A stretch of DNA of 64,000 nucleotides from Dendrolimus kikuchii (lineage: Eukaryota; Arthropoda; Insecta; Lepidoptera; Lasiocampidae): assembly GCA_019925095.2 (NCBI GenBank), contig CM034406.1:19682888-19746887 (forward strand), written 5' to 3'. The position numbers were made by a program, and so were the translations under genes. Of this stretch, positions 1 through 8,939 are shown piece after piece (position 1 is the stretch's first letter; the number at the start of each line of letters is the position of its first letter). The notes beneath the pieces were generated by a model. It had not been told where the DNA came from. It ran no database searches and was given only the letters and a program-made list of their open reading frames with translations.

Positions 1-275
1 CGCACTGGCATGCGGCACCGCTATATGGTGGACATACCACCTATACGAACAAAGCGCTTTGAGTCCACCTTCATTATGCGCACCGCAAAGGAGTGGAACT
101 CACTGCCGGAGTCTGTCTTTCCCGAAACCTACAATCTGGGTGTCTTCAAGTCTCGTGTGAATAGGTACCTTCTAGGTAAGCGTGCTCGATCTTAGACCAT
201 ATCTCCGCTCATATCGAGCGAGATAATGGTCAAACGCGAACCCATACGGAATAAAAAAAAAAGAAAAAAATATGA
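1..275 (+). pseudogene. LINE reverse transcriptase C-terminal end and 3' tail
   Basis: An open frame at 10-195 encodes a 61-residue segment with [15 protein letters not shown] and [13 protein letters not shown], the typical last part of lepidopteran non-LTR (Jockey/CR1-like) reverse transcriptase polyproteins. It is followed by a short untranslated region and an A-rich run near 249-270. The upstream part lies outside the window, so truncation cannot be judged. A homologous end is at 49755-50040 on the other strand. Confidence 0.7.
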
Positions 276-819
276 ATACCTATAACTTACATAGCACGTA
301 GTTTACGTCCGCTAGCACGCCGCACTTTACACAATCACAGAACATATAAGTTCAAAGTTCACTGGGCCGGCCTTTGATATTGTTTTCATATTAAAAGTAT
401 GTTGAGATGTTTACTGTCCCAGGGTTCGAAGAGAAGTGTTGCAGCCGCGCCGTCGCCGCTGCATTTCGCCCGTGCTCGGCGTTGCGGGGAGGGAGATGGA
501 CATATATACACATTACTATATTAGAGAGAGAAGAGTATACTATGTAATGTATGAAAGTGTAATCTGGCAACCATGCTGATTTTCCCGCTTAAATAATAAA
601 CACACTGTATCATACATTACAACATAAAATAATGGTATTAGAGTATGGACAAACAAACCAAGACACACAAAGAGCCTAAAAATTAATAACCCAGGCACAG
701 AAAAGAAAAAAACAACACACATGGCACTAGATACGACTATATATAAGGCCAACACTGCACATGCACTTCCTCACAACACCAGCATGTAACAGATACACTC
801 TACATTAGTATAAGTTTAG
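276..819. other. no gene recognised
   Basis: AT-rich sequence with a GC-rich patch near 440-495. Only short chance ORFs are present. No terminal repeats or known family motif recognised. Confidence 0.5.
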
Positions 820-833
820 TATTAAAATTAGAA

Positions 834-1180
834 GAAAGAAAGTTGGTCTGAAAGAGAGTGTCGGGGTGAATGTAAGGAAAGGAATGCTCCGGTGGTTCGG
901 GCATGTGGAAAGAATGCATGATAAAAGAATGACTAAACAGATATACAATGCAAAAGTGGATGGATGCAGAAGTCGTGGAAGGCCACGACACACCTTCCAT
1001 GATCAAATTGATCGTGTACTAGCAGAAGGTGATGTCAGGAGCCTTAAGAACAGACTAGCTTGCATGACAAGAGTTATGAATGTCAAAGAGGCAAGTGAGG
1101 TGTGTAAGAATAAGCCTAAATGGCACTCTGTTGTTCGTGCCTACCCCGCAAGGGAACTGACGTGAAGTTATGTATGTATG
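834..1180 (+). pseudogene. RTE-A LINE, 5'-truncated copy
   Basis: Encodes the RTE-A C-terminus (MLRWFGHVERM, GRPRHTFHDQIDRV, VVRAYPAREL) up to the stop, then the (ATGT)n tail. It is flanked by a 14-bp target duplication, TATTAAAATTAGAA, at 820-833 and 1181-1194, so this is a bona fide retrotransposed, 5'-truncated copy. Catalytic RT motifs are absent. Confidence 0.85.
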
Positions 1181-1444
1181 TATTAAAATTAGAATAAATT
1201 AATATAATAAGTTATTCTTAAGGTACACCAAAACAGAAAAATTACTACATATAATGTCACATACACTAACAAAAATAAACAATAAGCGTGTATGGAGTCT
1301 CAAATTTTTCATAGAAATTAAGTATTAAAAAAGGGTACGGAACTCGAGTCCGTAGAGATATATATAATATAAAAAATATATAAAAAAAGAGTATGGAAGT
1401 ATTCTCACATGACTTGTAAATAATTCGAAATATCTTTGAGGTCA

Positions 1445-1616
1445 TGATCATTATCACGAGGTGATGTCAGGAGCCCTAAGAACAGACGAGCTTGCATGAC
1501 AAGAGTTATGAATGTCAAAGAGGCAAGTGAGGTGTGTAAGAATAAGCCTGAATGGCACTCTGTTGTTCGTGCCTACCCCGCAAGGGAACTGGCGTGAAGT
1601 TATGTATGTATGTATG
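1445..1616 (+). pseudogene. RTE-A LINE, short 3' fragment
   Basis: Contains only the last part of the RTE-A frame (from about GDVRSPKNRRACMTRV onward) and the ATGT tail. A 14-bp duplication TATCTTTGAGGTCA at 1431-1444 and 1617-1630 brackets it. It is an independent insertion from the copy 260 bp upstream. Confidence 0.8.
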
Positions 1617-1797
1617 TATCTTTGAGGTCAGACAGGTCGATGTGTTTTTGGTTAGCTGCACCAAATCTGTTGTTTATTTACGTTAGAATATCTCAACCGA
1701 GTACTTGGGCTAAATCAGGATTATTCAACACCAATCTCGTTGTATGAACAACTGAGATCGAAGCTCAAATGTTAGGAATTTGATTTGTAATATTACA

Positions 1798-1827
1798 CTA
1801 GCTGTGCCCGCGACTTCGTCCTCGTGG
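1798..1827 (-). mobile_element. Helitron (HEL) 3'-end fragment
   Basis: Reads CTAGCTGTGCCCGCGACTTC, the reverse complement of the HEL 3' terminus that ends in CTAG. The remainder of the Helitron is missing because the SL element starts immediately to the right. Confidence 0.6.
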
Positions 1828-2816
1828 TTTTTCTTTTTATTTTTTATTACAGGAGTTCAGCAGACAGGCAGACGGCCCACTTGATGGAAAGCGGTTACCA
1901 TCGCCTATGGACATTTGCAACACCAAAGTTGCTACAAATGCGCTGCTGCTCTCTTAAGGGAAATTGGAACCTGGTAACTAATGCCGGAACACAACTCAAG
2001 GTTGTTATGGCGACATACTTTAGGCAAATGCCCTACCTCACGAGTGCGGCGCACTCCAAGACACGGCGTTTCACACGCTCGTGGAGTGCGCCGCCTGGGG
2101 GCCCCAGAGGGCCCTCTTAGAAAACGTCGTTGGCTCTGTGAGCTCGCTTAGTAGCATGGTCGAGGCGATGCTCCAGGGCCAGCAATCCTGGCTTGCGGTT
2201 TCCTCCTTCTGCGAGTCCGTTATGGCGCAGAAGGAGGCCGCAGAAAGAGTTAGGGAGGAGGACGCGTACGCGGACCCCGTCCGCAGGAGGCGGACCGGCG
2301 GTCGAAAGCGCCGCTACGCGCATCTCCTCCTCCCATAATTACCGTCACAGGGGGCCGCTGCTACGGGGGTAGCAGCGGACTCCCCCCCCCTGATTGATGA
2401 AGTGGGTCACTCTGCCACCGGGGTGGCCCAGTATTACTGAGCGTGGGGGCGTCACGGTGCAGTAACTCTGTTCTAGATCCCGTGGCGCCCCGTAAAAGCG
2501 CAGATACAGGGGCGCAGGTTTAGGTTTAGTGGGTAGTTTGGCGATCGGTTTCTCGCGACTGCTTCTGTTTGAAGCTAGCGTGGAGAACCGATCGCTGAGA
2601 GTCCCACACACCCTCGATGCATGCTTCTGCGCTGCATTTGGCTCTTCCCCCGAAAAGCCCGAGGACGGTGTCCAAAGACATTCCCCCTGCGTTATCAAAA
2701 AAAAAAAAAAAAAAAAGGCAAATGCCCTACCACCTGGCTGTGGGTTGTTTTGTCGCCTCTTACGACAGGCCGCCCGGCCGCAGGAAATTGTATTCTTTCT
2801 CCGTTCCTGCACGGAT
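1828..2816 (-). mobile_element. SL short poly(A) element, split by an R1-type LINE
   Basis: The T-rich end at 1828 marks the 3' poly(A) of a minus-strand SL copy; ACGGAT at 2811-2816 is its 5' end. It lacks the internal CCAGGGGTGGTAGCC segment found in other copies. The copy is interrupted by the LINE at 2038-2716, whose 15-bp target duplication GGCAAATGCCCTACC lies in SL sequence at 2023-2037 and 2717-2731. Confidence 0.85.
2038..2716 (+). pseudogene. R1-clade LINE C-terminus, 5'-truncated
   Basis: The frame running to the stop near 2338 reads HECGALQDTAFHTLVECAAW, then FCESVMAQKEAAERVREEDA and an RRRRTGGRKRR tail. This is the C-terminal zinc-knuckle and arginine-rich end typical of R1-clade reverse transcriptases. 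A roughly 380-bp GC-rich 3' untranslated region and a poly(A) of about 19 A at 2697-2716 follow. The 15-bp target duplication in SL shows normal retrotransposition. RT and endonuclease domains are missing. It is not inserted in rDNA, so it belongs to a non-rDNA R1 relative. Confidence 0.85.
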
Positions 2817-3159
2817 AGAAACCTAAGAAAAGTAGGCTAAGTTACTACTTATAACATCAACTATTTGCCAGTGAGTCTCGTCTAAATCGGACTAGCCGTT
2901 TCAGAGATTAGCCAGAACATCCAGATAGACAGAAATTTTAAAACTTATTTTTTTTTTATTTATGTACCGCATGTACTTTCATATGCGTTTAGTAAAAAGC
3001 TGTTACTTTGACATTACAAACAGACACTTGAATTTTAATTATATGTATTGATAAAATTCGTTTTAATGTAGTCAAGTCTTGGTATCGCCATCTCTTGTTC
3101 AAAACACAATACACATTCTTGATACATACATTCTCCTTCTCTTTTTGTATAATATTATG
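2817..3159. other. no gene recognised
   Basis: AT-rich spacer between the SL copy and the mariner element. It contains CAGACAGAAATTTTAAAACT-like text typical of decayed repeats. No coding or terminal signals seen. Confidence 0.5.
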
Positions 3160-3161
3160 TA

Positions 3162-3716
3162 CAGGGCTGTCCGCCGAGAGGGTATACTATTTTGTTTTGC
3201 CGCCATTTTGGTAAACATTATTCTTGAGAGTTCATATTTGGCAGTCGTGAAGTAGGCACGTGGCAAATTAATTATGGACAAATATTCGATAAACCAACGT
3301 GTTTCAATCGTTAAACATTTTATCAAAATCAATCGTCTCTTTCTACAACAAGTTATTTCAAGAAATGGTGATGTTGATTGGCCTCCACGGTCGCCTGATT
3401 TGACTGCTCCGGACTCCTTTTTGTGGGGAAATCTGAAGAGCAAGGTTTATGCAAACAAACCAGAAGAAACGCTTGAGCAACTCAAACAGAATATTCGTGA
3501 TGAAATTAATGAAATACCGCCTGAAATGTGTGAGAATGTAATGAAAAATGTGCTCAAAAAGGCTCGCATTTGTGAAGCGGACATTTATCTGATATTGTAT
3601 TTCATACATAATTGCCGACATTAAATAAAACTTTTATCAATATAAGATCCATTCTCTTTCATTTAATCAAAAATTATAAACAAACAAAGTAGTATACCTT
3701 CCCGGCGGACACCCGG
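3162..3716 (+). mobile_element. Tc1/mariner-superfamily element, internally deleted
   Basis: Terminal inverted repeats of about 27 bp lie at 3162-3189 and 3690-3716, sharing GTCCGCCG and GGTATACTA. A TA dinucleotide flanks each end (3160-3161 and 3717-3718), the expected target duplication. At 555 bp it is far shorter than an autonomous element (about 1.2-1.3 kb), so it is a non-autonomous deletion derivative. Confidence 0.85.
3274..3624 (+). pseudogene. mariner-type transposase remnant (fusion of N- and C-terminal parts)
   Basis: A 116-residue open frame starts MDKYSINQRVSIVKHFIK, the first helix of the DNA-binding region seen in DUF4817-type transposases. It jumps by about residue 25 to ISRNGDVDWPPRSPDLTAPD and FLWGNLKSKVY, the region of the third catalytic acidic residue in DDE_3 transposases. 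The helix-turn-helix remainder and the first two catalytic aspartates are deleted, so the product cannot be a transposase. The frame has stayed open across the deletion junction, which suggests a recent deletion or chance. Confidence 0.8.
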
Positions 3717-3719
3717 TAT

Positions 3720-3900
3720 ATCTATCTCTGTCTCCCCCAAATTTCCCTTGCAACTTGGTAGATGCCGCCATCTTGTCGTCGGATTCGTTTGCGGTGTTAA
3801 AAAGAAAGTCACGTAAGAAACTTAATGGCGGCCGCCCGGAAAAGTAATTGTTATTGTTTGAACGATTGGTTGAGGGGTTTTCAATTTTCGTGCATGTGTG
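3720..3900 (+). promoter_or_regulatory. candidate host promoter / 5' untranslated region
   Basis: This segment is not obviously repetitive and is richer in CpG than its surroundings. It holds GCCGCCATCTTG at about 3763-3774, identical to the consensus YY1/Pho-type site on the opposite strand, and a second AATGGCGGC near 3823. It lies directly upstream of an ATG exon with a perfect splice donor. Promoter function is inferred. Confidence 0.4.
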
Positions 3901-3950
3901 ATGTCTGCGTCTGAAGCCAAAGTGGACTTTCTTAATCGACGAAAGTTTGG
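3901..3950 (+). CDS. candidate first coding exon of a host gene
   Basis: ATG at 3901 opens MSASEAKVDFLNRRKFG, which ends at a near-consensus splice donor, GTGAGT, at 3951-3956. The codons are balanced and unlike the neighbouring repeats, and a promoter-like segment precedes it. An RTE-A copy landed 35 bp inside the presumed intron. No downstream exon is identifiable in the window, so the gene would need a long repeat-filled intron. The protein family is not recognised. The evidence is one short frame and one donor site. Confidence 0.45.
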
Positions 3951-3985
3951 GTGAGTCTATCTAATTAATGTATTTATCATTATAC

Positions 3986-4388
3986 TAAACTGCGTCACTC
4001 CGCAAAATCTGCGGAGTGACGCTCGCGGACCGCGTTCGTAATACCGAAGTAAGAAAGAGAGTTGGTCTGAAAGAGAGTGTCGGGGTGAAGGTAAGGAAAG
4101 GAATGCTCCGGTGGTTCGGGCATGTGGAAAGAATGACTAAACAGATATACGATGCAAAAGTGGATGGATGCAGAAGTCGTGGAAGGCTACGACACACCTT
4201 CCATGATGAAATTGGTCATGTAATAGCAGAAGGTGATGTCAGGAGCCTTAAGAACAGACGAGCGTGCATGACAAGAGTTATGAATGTCAAAGAAGCAAGT
4301 GAGGTGTGTAAGAGTAAGCCTGAAGGGCGCTCTGTTGTTCGTGCCTACCCCGCAAGGGAACTGGCGTGAAGTTATGTATGTATGTATG
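3986..4388 (+). pseudogene. RTE-A LINE, 5'-truncated, with palindromic 5' end
   Basis: The RTE-A frame runs from KICGVTLADRVRNTEVRK to YPARELA and the ATGT tail. The target duplication TATTTATCATTATAC is at 3971-3985 and 4389-4403. The 5' end carries a perfect 12-bp stem, GCGTCACTCCGC and its complement at 3992-4003 and 4011-4022, created by an 8-bp insertion absent from sister copies. Confidence 0.85.
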
Positions 4389-4396
4389 TATTTATC

Positions 4397-4745
4397 ATTA
4401 TACGTGAAGCAAAAACTTTGTACTCTTTTTTACGAAATTGCGCGGACGGAGGAGTATGAAATTTTGCATACTTGTAATTTAAGTATATAGGGAAGGAAAG
4501 TATAACGCTAATATTTAAAAAAAATATGCATAAAAAGCACATTACACACACTACCATGTATTTGACACACACACGCATATACATATACTCTTTTGTTTAT
4601 TGTTAAAGTGAAATTAACAGTGTAGCCTTGGCGAAATCGGTAATTATAGAAGTATTGTTTTTTACAACAGAACCTTAATAATGTTCAAACTTATAATTTA
4701 AATTAATTATGGTCGAATTTCGACCAAGGAGCGACTACTACTTTT
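4397..4745 (+). repeat. R4 dispersed repeat
   Basis: A repeat of about 350 bp beginning ACGTGAAGCAAAAACTTTG, containing GCGCGGACGGAGGAGTATG and a CACACACACGC stretch, and ending near GGTCGAATTTCGACCA. An inverted copy is at 44987-45344 and fragments at about 50098-50160 and 63495-63565. The minus-strand copy ends in CTAG, so a Helitron origin is possible. Confidence 0.6.
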
Positions 4746-5150
4746 TATTATTAGACAAACTCTTACACAACAACTGAAGGCAATAAAATTATATATACTA
4801 TTAACTGCAGCAGCGTCGTGTGTACGGAATATCCGGGGATGTTTTTACCTGCGGATTTCGCTCGCACACGTAGATATACTGAACGAACTTGCCTTAAGTT
4901 CAACCCCCCCTAAGCTCAAATAAACCAAAGCATATTTAATCCTAATCAAAAAATACGACCTTAAATAATAAAGCTGCGGCCCGTATACGAGCGTCCGCAT
5001 CGGAGCTAGCGAATTGCCTTGCGAGCATGCATAACAATAAAAGGGGAGTAAATCAGCGCAGGTGCCCGCAACGCCGCGGCGAGGCGGGTTCATCAAATAT
5101 GGAAATTGAGTGTGGCCCAAGTCATAAGAAACAGTTACTGAGCTTGGTGT
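4746..5150. other. no gene recognised
   Basis: Mixed-composition sequence with a GC-richer part around 5040-5100. No terminal repeats, splice-bounded frame or known motif found. Confidence 0.4.
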
Positions 5151-5154
5151 AATC

Positions 5155-5470
5155 TCTAAGTCCATGGGGTCCTGAGGCCATGAGCTTCTACAAAGAGCCG
5201 TCAAAATGTCAGCTGATCAGAGAGCTGATGCTTACCTCGGACACAATACTAGTATGGCTATCCAGCGAGGAAACGTAGCCAAAAGCCAGAAATTAAAACT
5301 GCTATTACCACACCACAGTCAGGGATACCCACTAAAACCCCTCGGTGTTCCTTCTCGTCTTATGCCAGGGTTACGGGTACATGGGCTAGCCCCTCCGCTG
5401 GCCCCGGCAGGCGATGTCCCAACAGCGTTAACAATAGCCGAGGAACTTCTTTTTCTCCTGGGATCTTGTA
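5155..5470 (+). pseudogene. LINE C-terminus and 3' region, decayed
   Basis: The frame after 5206 reads SADQRADAYLGHNTSMAIQRGNVA. This resembles the (G)DQRAxxYLxQRISxAIQRGNAAS block that closes several lepidopteran LINE reverse transcriptases, with a frameshift just before it. The following segment (GTTCC...CTTATGCCAGGG, about 5345-5415) is shared with the GC-rich fragment at 9120-9210. Homologous ends lie at 10290-10480 and in the 43-44 kb tandem array. Confidence 0.55.
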
Positions 5471-5672
5471 AAAGCTGACTTAACTGTCATTTCTCGCACA
5501 ACAATTAGATATCCTACAGCGTAGATATTAGTTACATATATATATATATACATCGGACCAAAGCTAGATGATAATCTGCACCGGACTAAATTCGGAGTGG
5601 AAATGTTGTCTCCATAGATAATACACTATATATAAAATAGATAAGCTTCTCTGGAATAAAATATCAAAATAT

Positions 5673-6168
5673 TGTTACGACCTACGTGCCGACAAAGACA
5701 TATTCACACCTGCATACCTGTAGAAAAACATTTTATTACCTTCTTGGCATTTGGACTTCTTTTGTTTACTTTGTGTTTAAAATTTCTGATTAAAAAAACA
5801 GGCCATTGTGTATTGTAATCTTTTTATGGCCTATTGTTGTATTGTGATCACTGCCAGGTGTCTCGGATTTAAAAGTACAAACTGATTCTAAGAAATTCAC
5901 GCTGCCGGGCAGACATATTGCATCTGTGCAGTATAAAGCAATGCCCCAATGGAGAGATGAGGCAGTCGAGCGAGAACCATGAACGAAGCGAGACGTGTGT
6001 ACACAGTCACGGACTTTGCACGTGTTATGGAATTACGACCTTCTGCATTACGTTTGGCTTTGTTGCGTTCGGTTATATTTGTACCTATGTTATACGTGTT
6101 TGTATAGTTCTAATAAACTCTATAATAATTCCAACGGCATTTTAATTGGAGTCCTACAACTCGTGACA
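5673..6168 (+). mobile_element. solo LTR (gypLTR family)
   Basis: Starts TGTTACGACC and ends CTCGTGACA, the TG...CA pattern of an LTR. It is flanked by a 4-bp duplication ATAT at 5669-5672 and 6169-6172. It contains the family block TAATAAACTCTATAATAATTCC, a likely polyadenylation region. No internal retroelement sequence adjoins it, so it is a solo LTR left by LTR-LTR recombination. The 4-bp target site fits the Ty3/gypsy group. Confidence 0.85.
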
Positions 6169-6172
6169 ATAT

Positions 6173-6640
6173 CATTGACCCTGTCCGATAAACGGCGCTA
6201 CAATCGATAATTCTATAAATTCCACTAGATGGCACTAATAAGTTATTACTTGTTCTGAATTGGACTAAAGGGCAAGACGATAAAATTAATTTAAAAAACT
6301 TACATATAACACTGTAATTGATGCCAAAAGTAAAACACCACGTTTTACTTTTGGCATCACATAAAACTTCATGTAAAAATGTGCGAGATTCACCAAATAT
6401 GACCATAACTGTGGTTTGATTTATGCTCTTAAGATCTCGTCAGCGCGATGTATGAATTCAACGATATTGCACAGCGCCATCTTAAATCAAGTTAAGTGGA
6501 CTAAATGGAAACTAATTATAATTTTTGATGTTCCTGGACCACTTGATGGCGTGTTCACGACAAGGTGTGATGGCATAATACCAATATGTAAGTGGCAACA
6601 CTAGAGGTTGCGCAAATTGGGTTTGCTAACCTGGTAACAC
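6173..6640. repeat. dispersed repeat with a 17-bp perfect hairpin
   Basis: Contains GATGCCAAAAGTAAAAC at 6320-6336 followed, after a 5-base loop, by its exact complement at 6342-6358. The right part (GCGCTGACGAGAT, GATGGCGCTGT type text on the complementary strand, about 6370-6510) reappears at about 60535-60635. It looks like a MITE or decayed LINE; the class is not settled. Confidence 0.5.
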
Positions 6641-6949
6641 AAAAAGGTCATGAAAACTGTAATATATGTGTGGCAACACCAATAAAGTCTTCTTGAATAC
6701 GCATCCGTGTAGGCAATTTCGCAGCACAACCTAATCCACGAATATATATACAATCGCATAATTTAGCGATCAAATAATTAAACCAAACATGGCGCTTGTT
6801 TCCGTACAATTTTCGATTATGTAGGGGAGATCCACTGGAATGGTTGTCTCCTCGTACCGTCCGCACGCTTTTATATTCGAACAATGACGGAACGAGTCGA
6901 GTAGTGAGCCGAGAACTACCCTCTATTATTATTCTGTCAGTAAATAACC
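6641..6949. other. no gene recognised
   Basis: Unassigned sequence between two repeats. A GGTTGTCTCCTCGTACCGTC-like stretch and a TATTATTATT run are present. No coding support. Confidence 0.4.
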
Positions 6950-7616
6950 TAATAAAACTACGTTTTAACGGTTTTAAGCGCGGTAATTTTATTTGATTTT
7001 GGTTTTTTCGACGTTTCGGCCACTTTTCAGTGGCCGTGATCACGGAAGACAAAGATGTCAAGTGTCAACGAGTATTGTTAAAGTTTTATTTAGCCTACCG
7101 CCAACTTGTTAATTTTAATGATTTAATTTTATTTTGTTTATGGTTATTATTTACTCTATGGGAGCCTAATCTAATTCACTACCGCTTTGCAACATTTTAT
7201 GGCTTGAAGAGAAGAAGCGGCGCAAGAAACTCTTCAGCAAACATGCCTAGCTCTAATAATTTTATATAATATTAAAATGGGTGGAAAGAAAAATAAAAGT
7301 AATTATCAGTCAACATAGGCATTTTTGGTGAAGAGTTTCTTGCGCCGCTTCTTCTCTTCAAGCCATAACATGTTGCGAAGCGGTAGTAAATTAGATTAGG
7401 CTCCCATAGAGTAAATAATAACCATAAACAAAATTAAAATTAAATAATTAAAATTAACAAGTTGGCGGTAGGCTAAATAAAACTTTAACAATACTCGTTG
7501 ACACTTGACATCTTTGTCTTCCGTGATCACGGCCACTGAAAAGTGGCCGAAACGTCGGAAAAACCAAAATTAAATAAAATTACCGCGCTTAAAACCATTA
7601 AAACGTAGTTTTATTA
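6950..7616. mobile_element. FB foldback element (long inverted repeats)
   Basis: Two arms of about 300 bp (6950-7250 and 7316-7616) are inverted copies of each other around a spacer of about 65 bp. Both ends read TAATAAAACTACGTTTTAA inward. Landmarks repeated in both arms are GCCGTGATCACGGAAGACAA, GGGAGCCTAATCTAAT and AGAAGAAGCGGCGCAAGAAA. No transposase is encoded. Relatives are at 24540-24716, 28030-28262, 40164-41791 and 44400-44505. No clear target duplication was found. Confidence 0.8.
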
Positions 7617-8099
7617 TGTATGCAAGTCGCGAAAACTTAAGAAAATATTAAGTAAATAACTTTGTTAAATTAGTCCAATAATCTAACTCTTGTCACTTAG
7701 ACCACAAGAAAATATAGCTGAAGGGCCGGTGTTACTCACCCATTTTGGCCGCACCGCGTAAACACACTGAATATGTTAAAGGAAAAATGCGGAGGTATCT
7801 CGCCGCAGGTATTTTAACAATTCACACTGATCTACCCTCCTTTACAAGAAGCCTAGCTAAGATCCTAGTTAATTATTTAGACATGTCTTCGGTTTGACCC
7901 ATGTAAAGCTTCCCTGCGGAGCTTATAGATTTTTAACTGACTTCAAAAAAAGGAGGAACTTAATTCGTCGTGTAATTTTTTTATTTTATTTATGTATATT
8001 CAGCGATAAGTTTTTGACGATTCTGTTTGCGTGGATTCAGTAATATTGTAAAATTATCCCATATAAATTTTATTTTTATTCCACTTTGGGTTCCGAAGA
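7617..8099. other. decayed repeat sequence, no gene
   Basis: The right part (AACTGACTTCAAAAAAAGGA near 7936, and TTCCGAAGATAT before 8100) belongs to a dispersed repeat whose other pieces are at 8407-8640 and 30990-31245 plus 31811-31870. Nothing coding recognised. Confidence 0.45.
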
Positions 8100-8406
8100 T
8101 ATATTTTTTTTAATTTTTTTATTGCAGGAGTTTAGCAGACAGGCAGACGACCCACTTGATGGAAAGCGGTTACCATCGCCTATGGACATTTGCAACACCA
8201 AAGGTGCTACAAATGCGCTGCTGCTCTCTTAAAGGAGACTGGAACCTGGTCACTAATGCCGGAACACAACACAAGGTTGTTATGGCGGCATACTCTAGAC
8301 CAGGGGATGAATACCCTACCACCTGGCTGTGGATTGTTTAGTCGCCTGTTTCGACAGGCCGCCCGGCCGCAGGATATTGTATTCTTTCTCCGTTCCTGCA
8401 CGGATA
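8100..8406 (-). mobile_element. SL short poly(A) element
   Basis: Nearly full-length minus-strand copy: T-rich end, GCAGGAGTTTAGCAGACAGG, and the 5' end TGCACGGAT at 8398-8406. It splits a dispersed repeat: TTCCGAAGATAT stops at the left edge and ATATAGCAGAAAATT resumes at the right edge. The uninterrupted form CCGAAGATATAGCAGAAAAT sits at 8588-8607. This supports both ends of the element. Confidence 0.85.
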
Positions 8407-8675
8407 AATATAGCAGAAAATTATTTAAAATCGGACAGAAAATATAACATTTTTGCGATGTTCACAAAATATTTTCAGCCATAACTTTTTCTGTTTCCGA
8501 AGCGATTTTGACGATTATTTTTGCATTGGATTCAGTAATATTGCCAAATGATCCCATATAAATTTTATGACTATTAGACTTTCGCTTCCGAAGATATAGC
8601 AGAAAATTCATTAAAATCGGACAATCAATGATTCTGAATGTATTTATTTTAAAAAAGCTACAACTATGAAAACAA

Positions 8676-8830
8676 TATAAAAATTTATTTATTTATTTAT
8701 TTATTTATTAGCCTACAAACATCGCTATGATTACAGTTGCCACCAATACGATAGCGTGGTATACATAATACACTATAGATATATATATATACAAATTCAG
8801 TCGTTATAACATATAATATAATACGAAGTT
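8676..8830 (-). mobile_element. LINE 3' tail with (AATA)n end
   Basis: A run of TTTA units at about 8681-8709 precedes TTAGCCTACAAACATCGCTA, the pattern of a minus-strand LINE 3' end with an AATAAATAAATA tail. No coding part is recognisable. Confidence 0.4.
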
Positions 8831-8939
8831 CTTGTGAATTCAGTCACAGTACAGATAAAAATGTCAATTTGTTCACATATCTTGTTCAGTGTTCGCAAGA
8901 CCTGTGTCATCGGCGCCTTATTAAGCAAGTTGGTCCTTT

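Noticed and set aside
2345..2812. 155-codon minus-strand frame across the R1 3' region
   Set aside because: Spans the poly(A), a target duplication and SL sequence; cannot be one gene.
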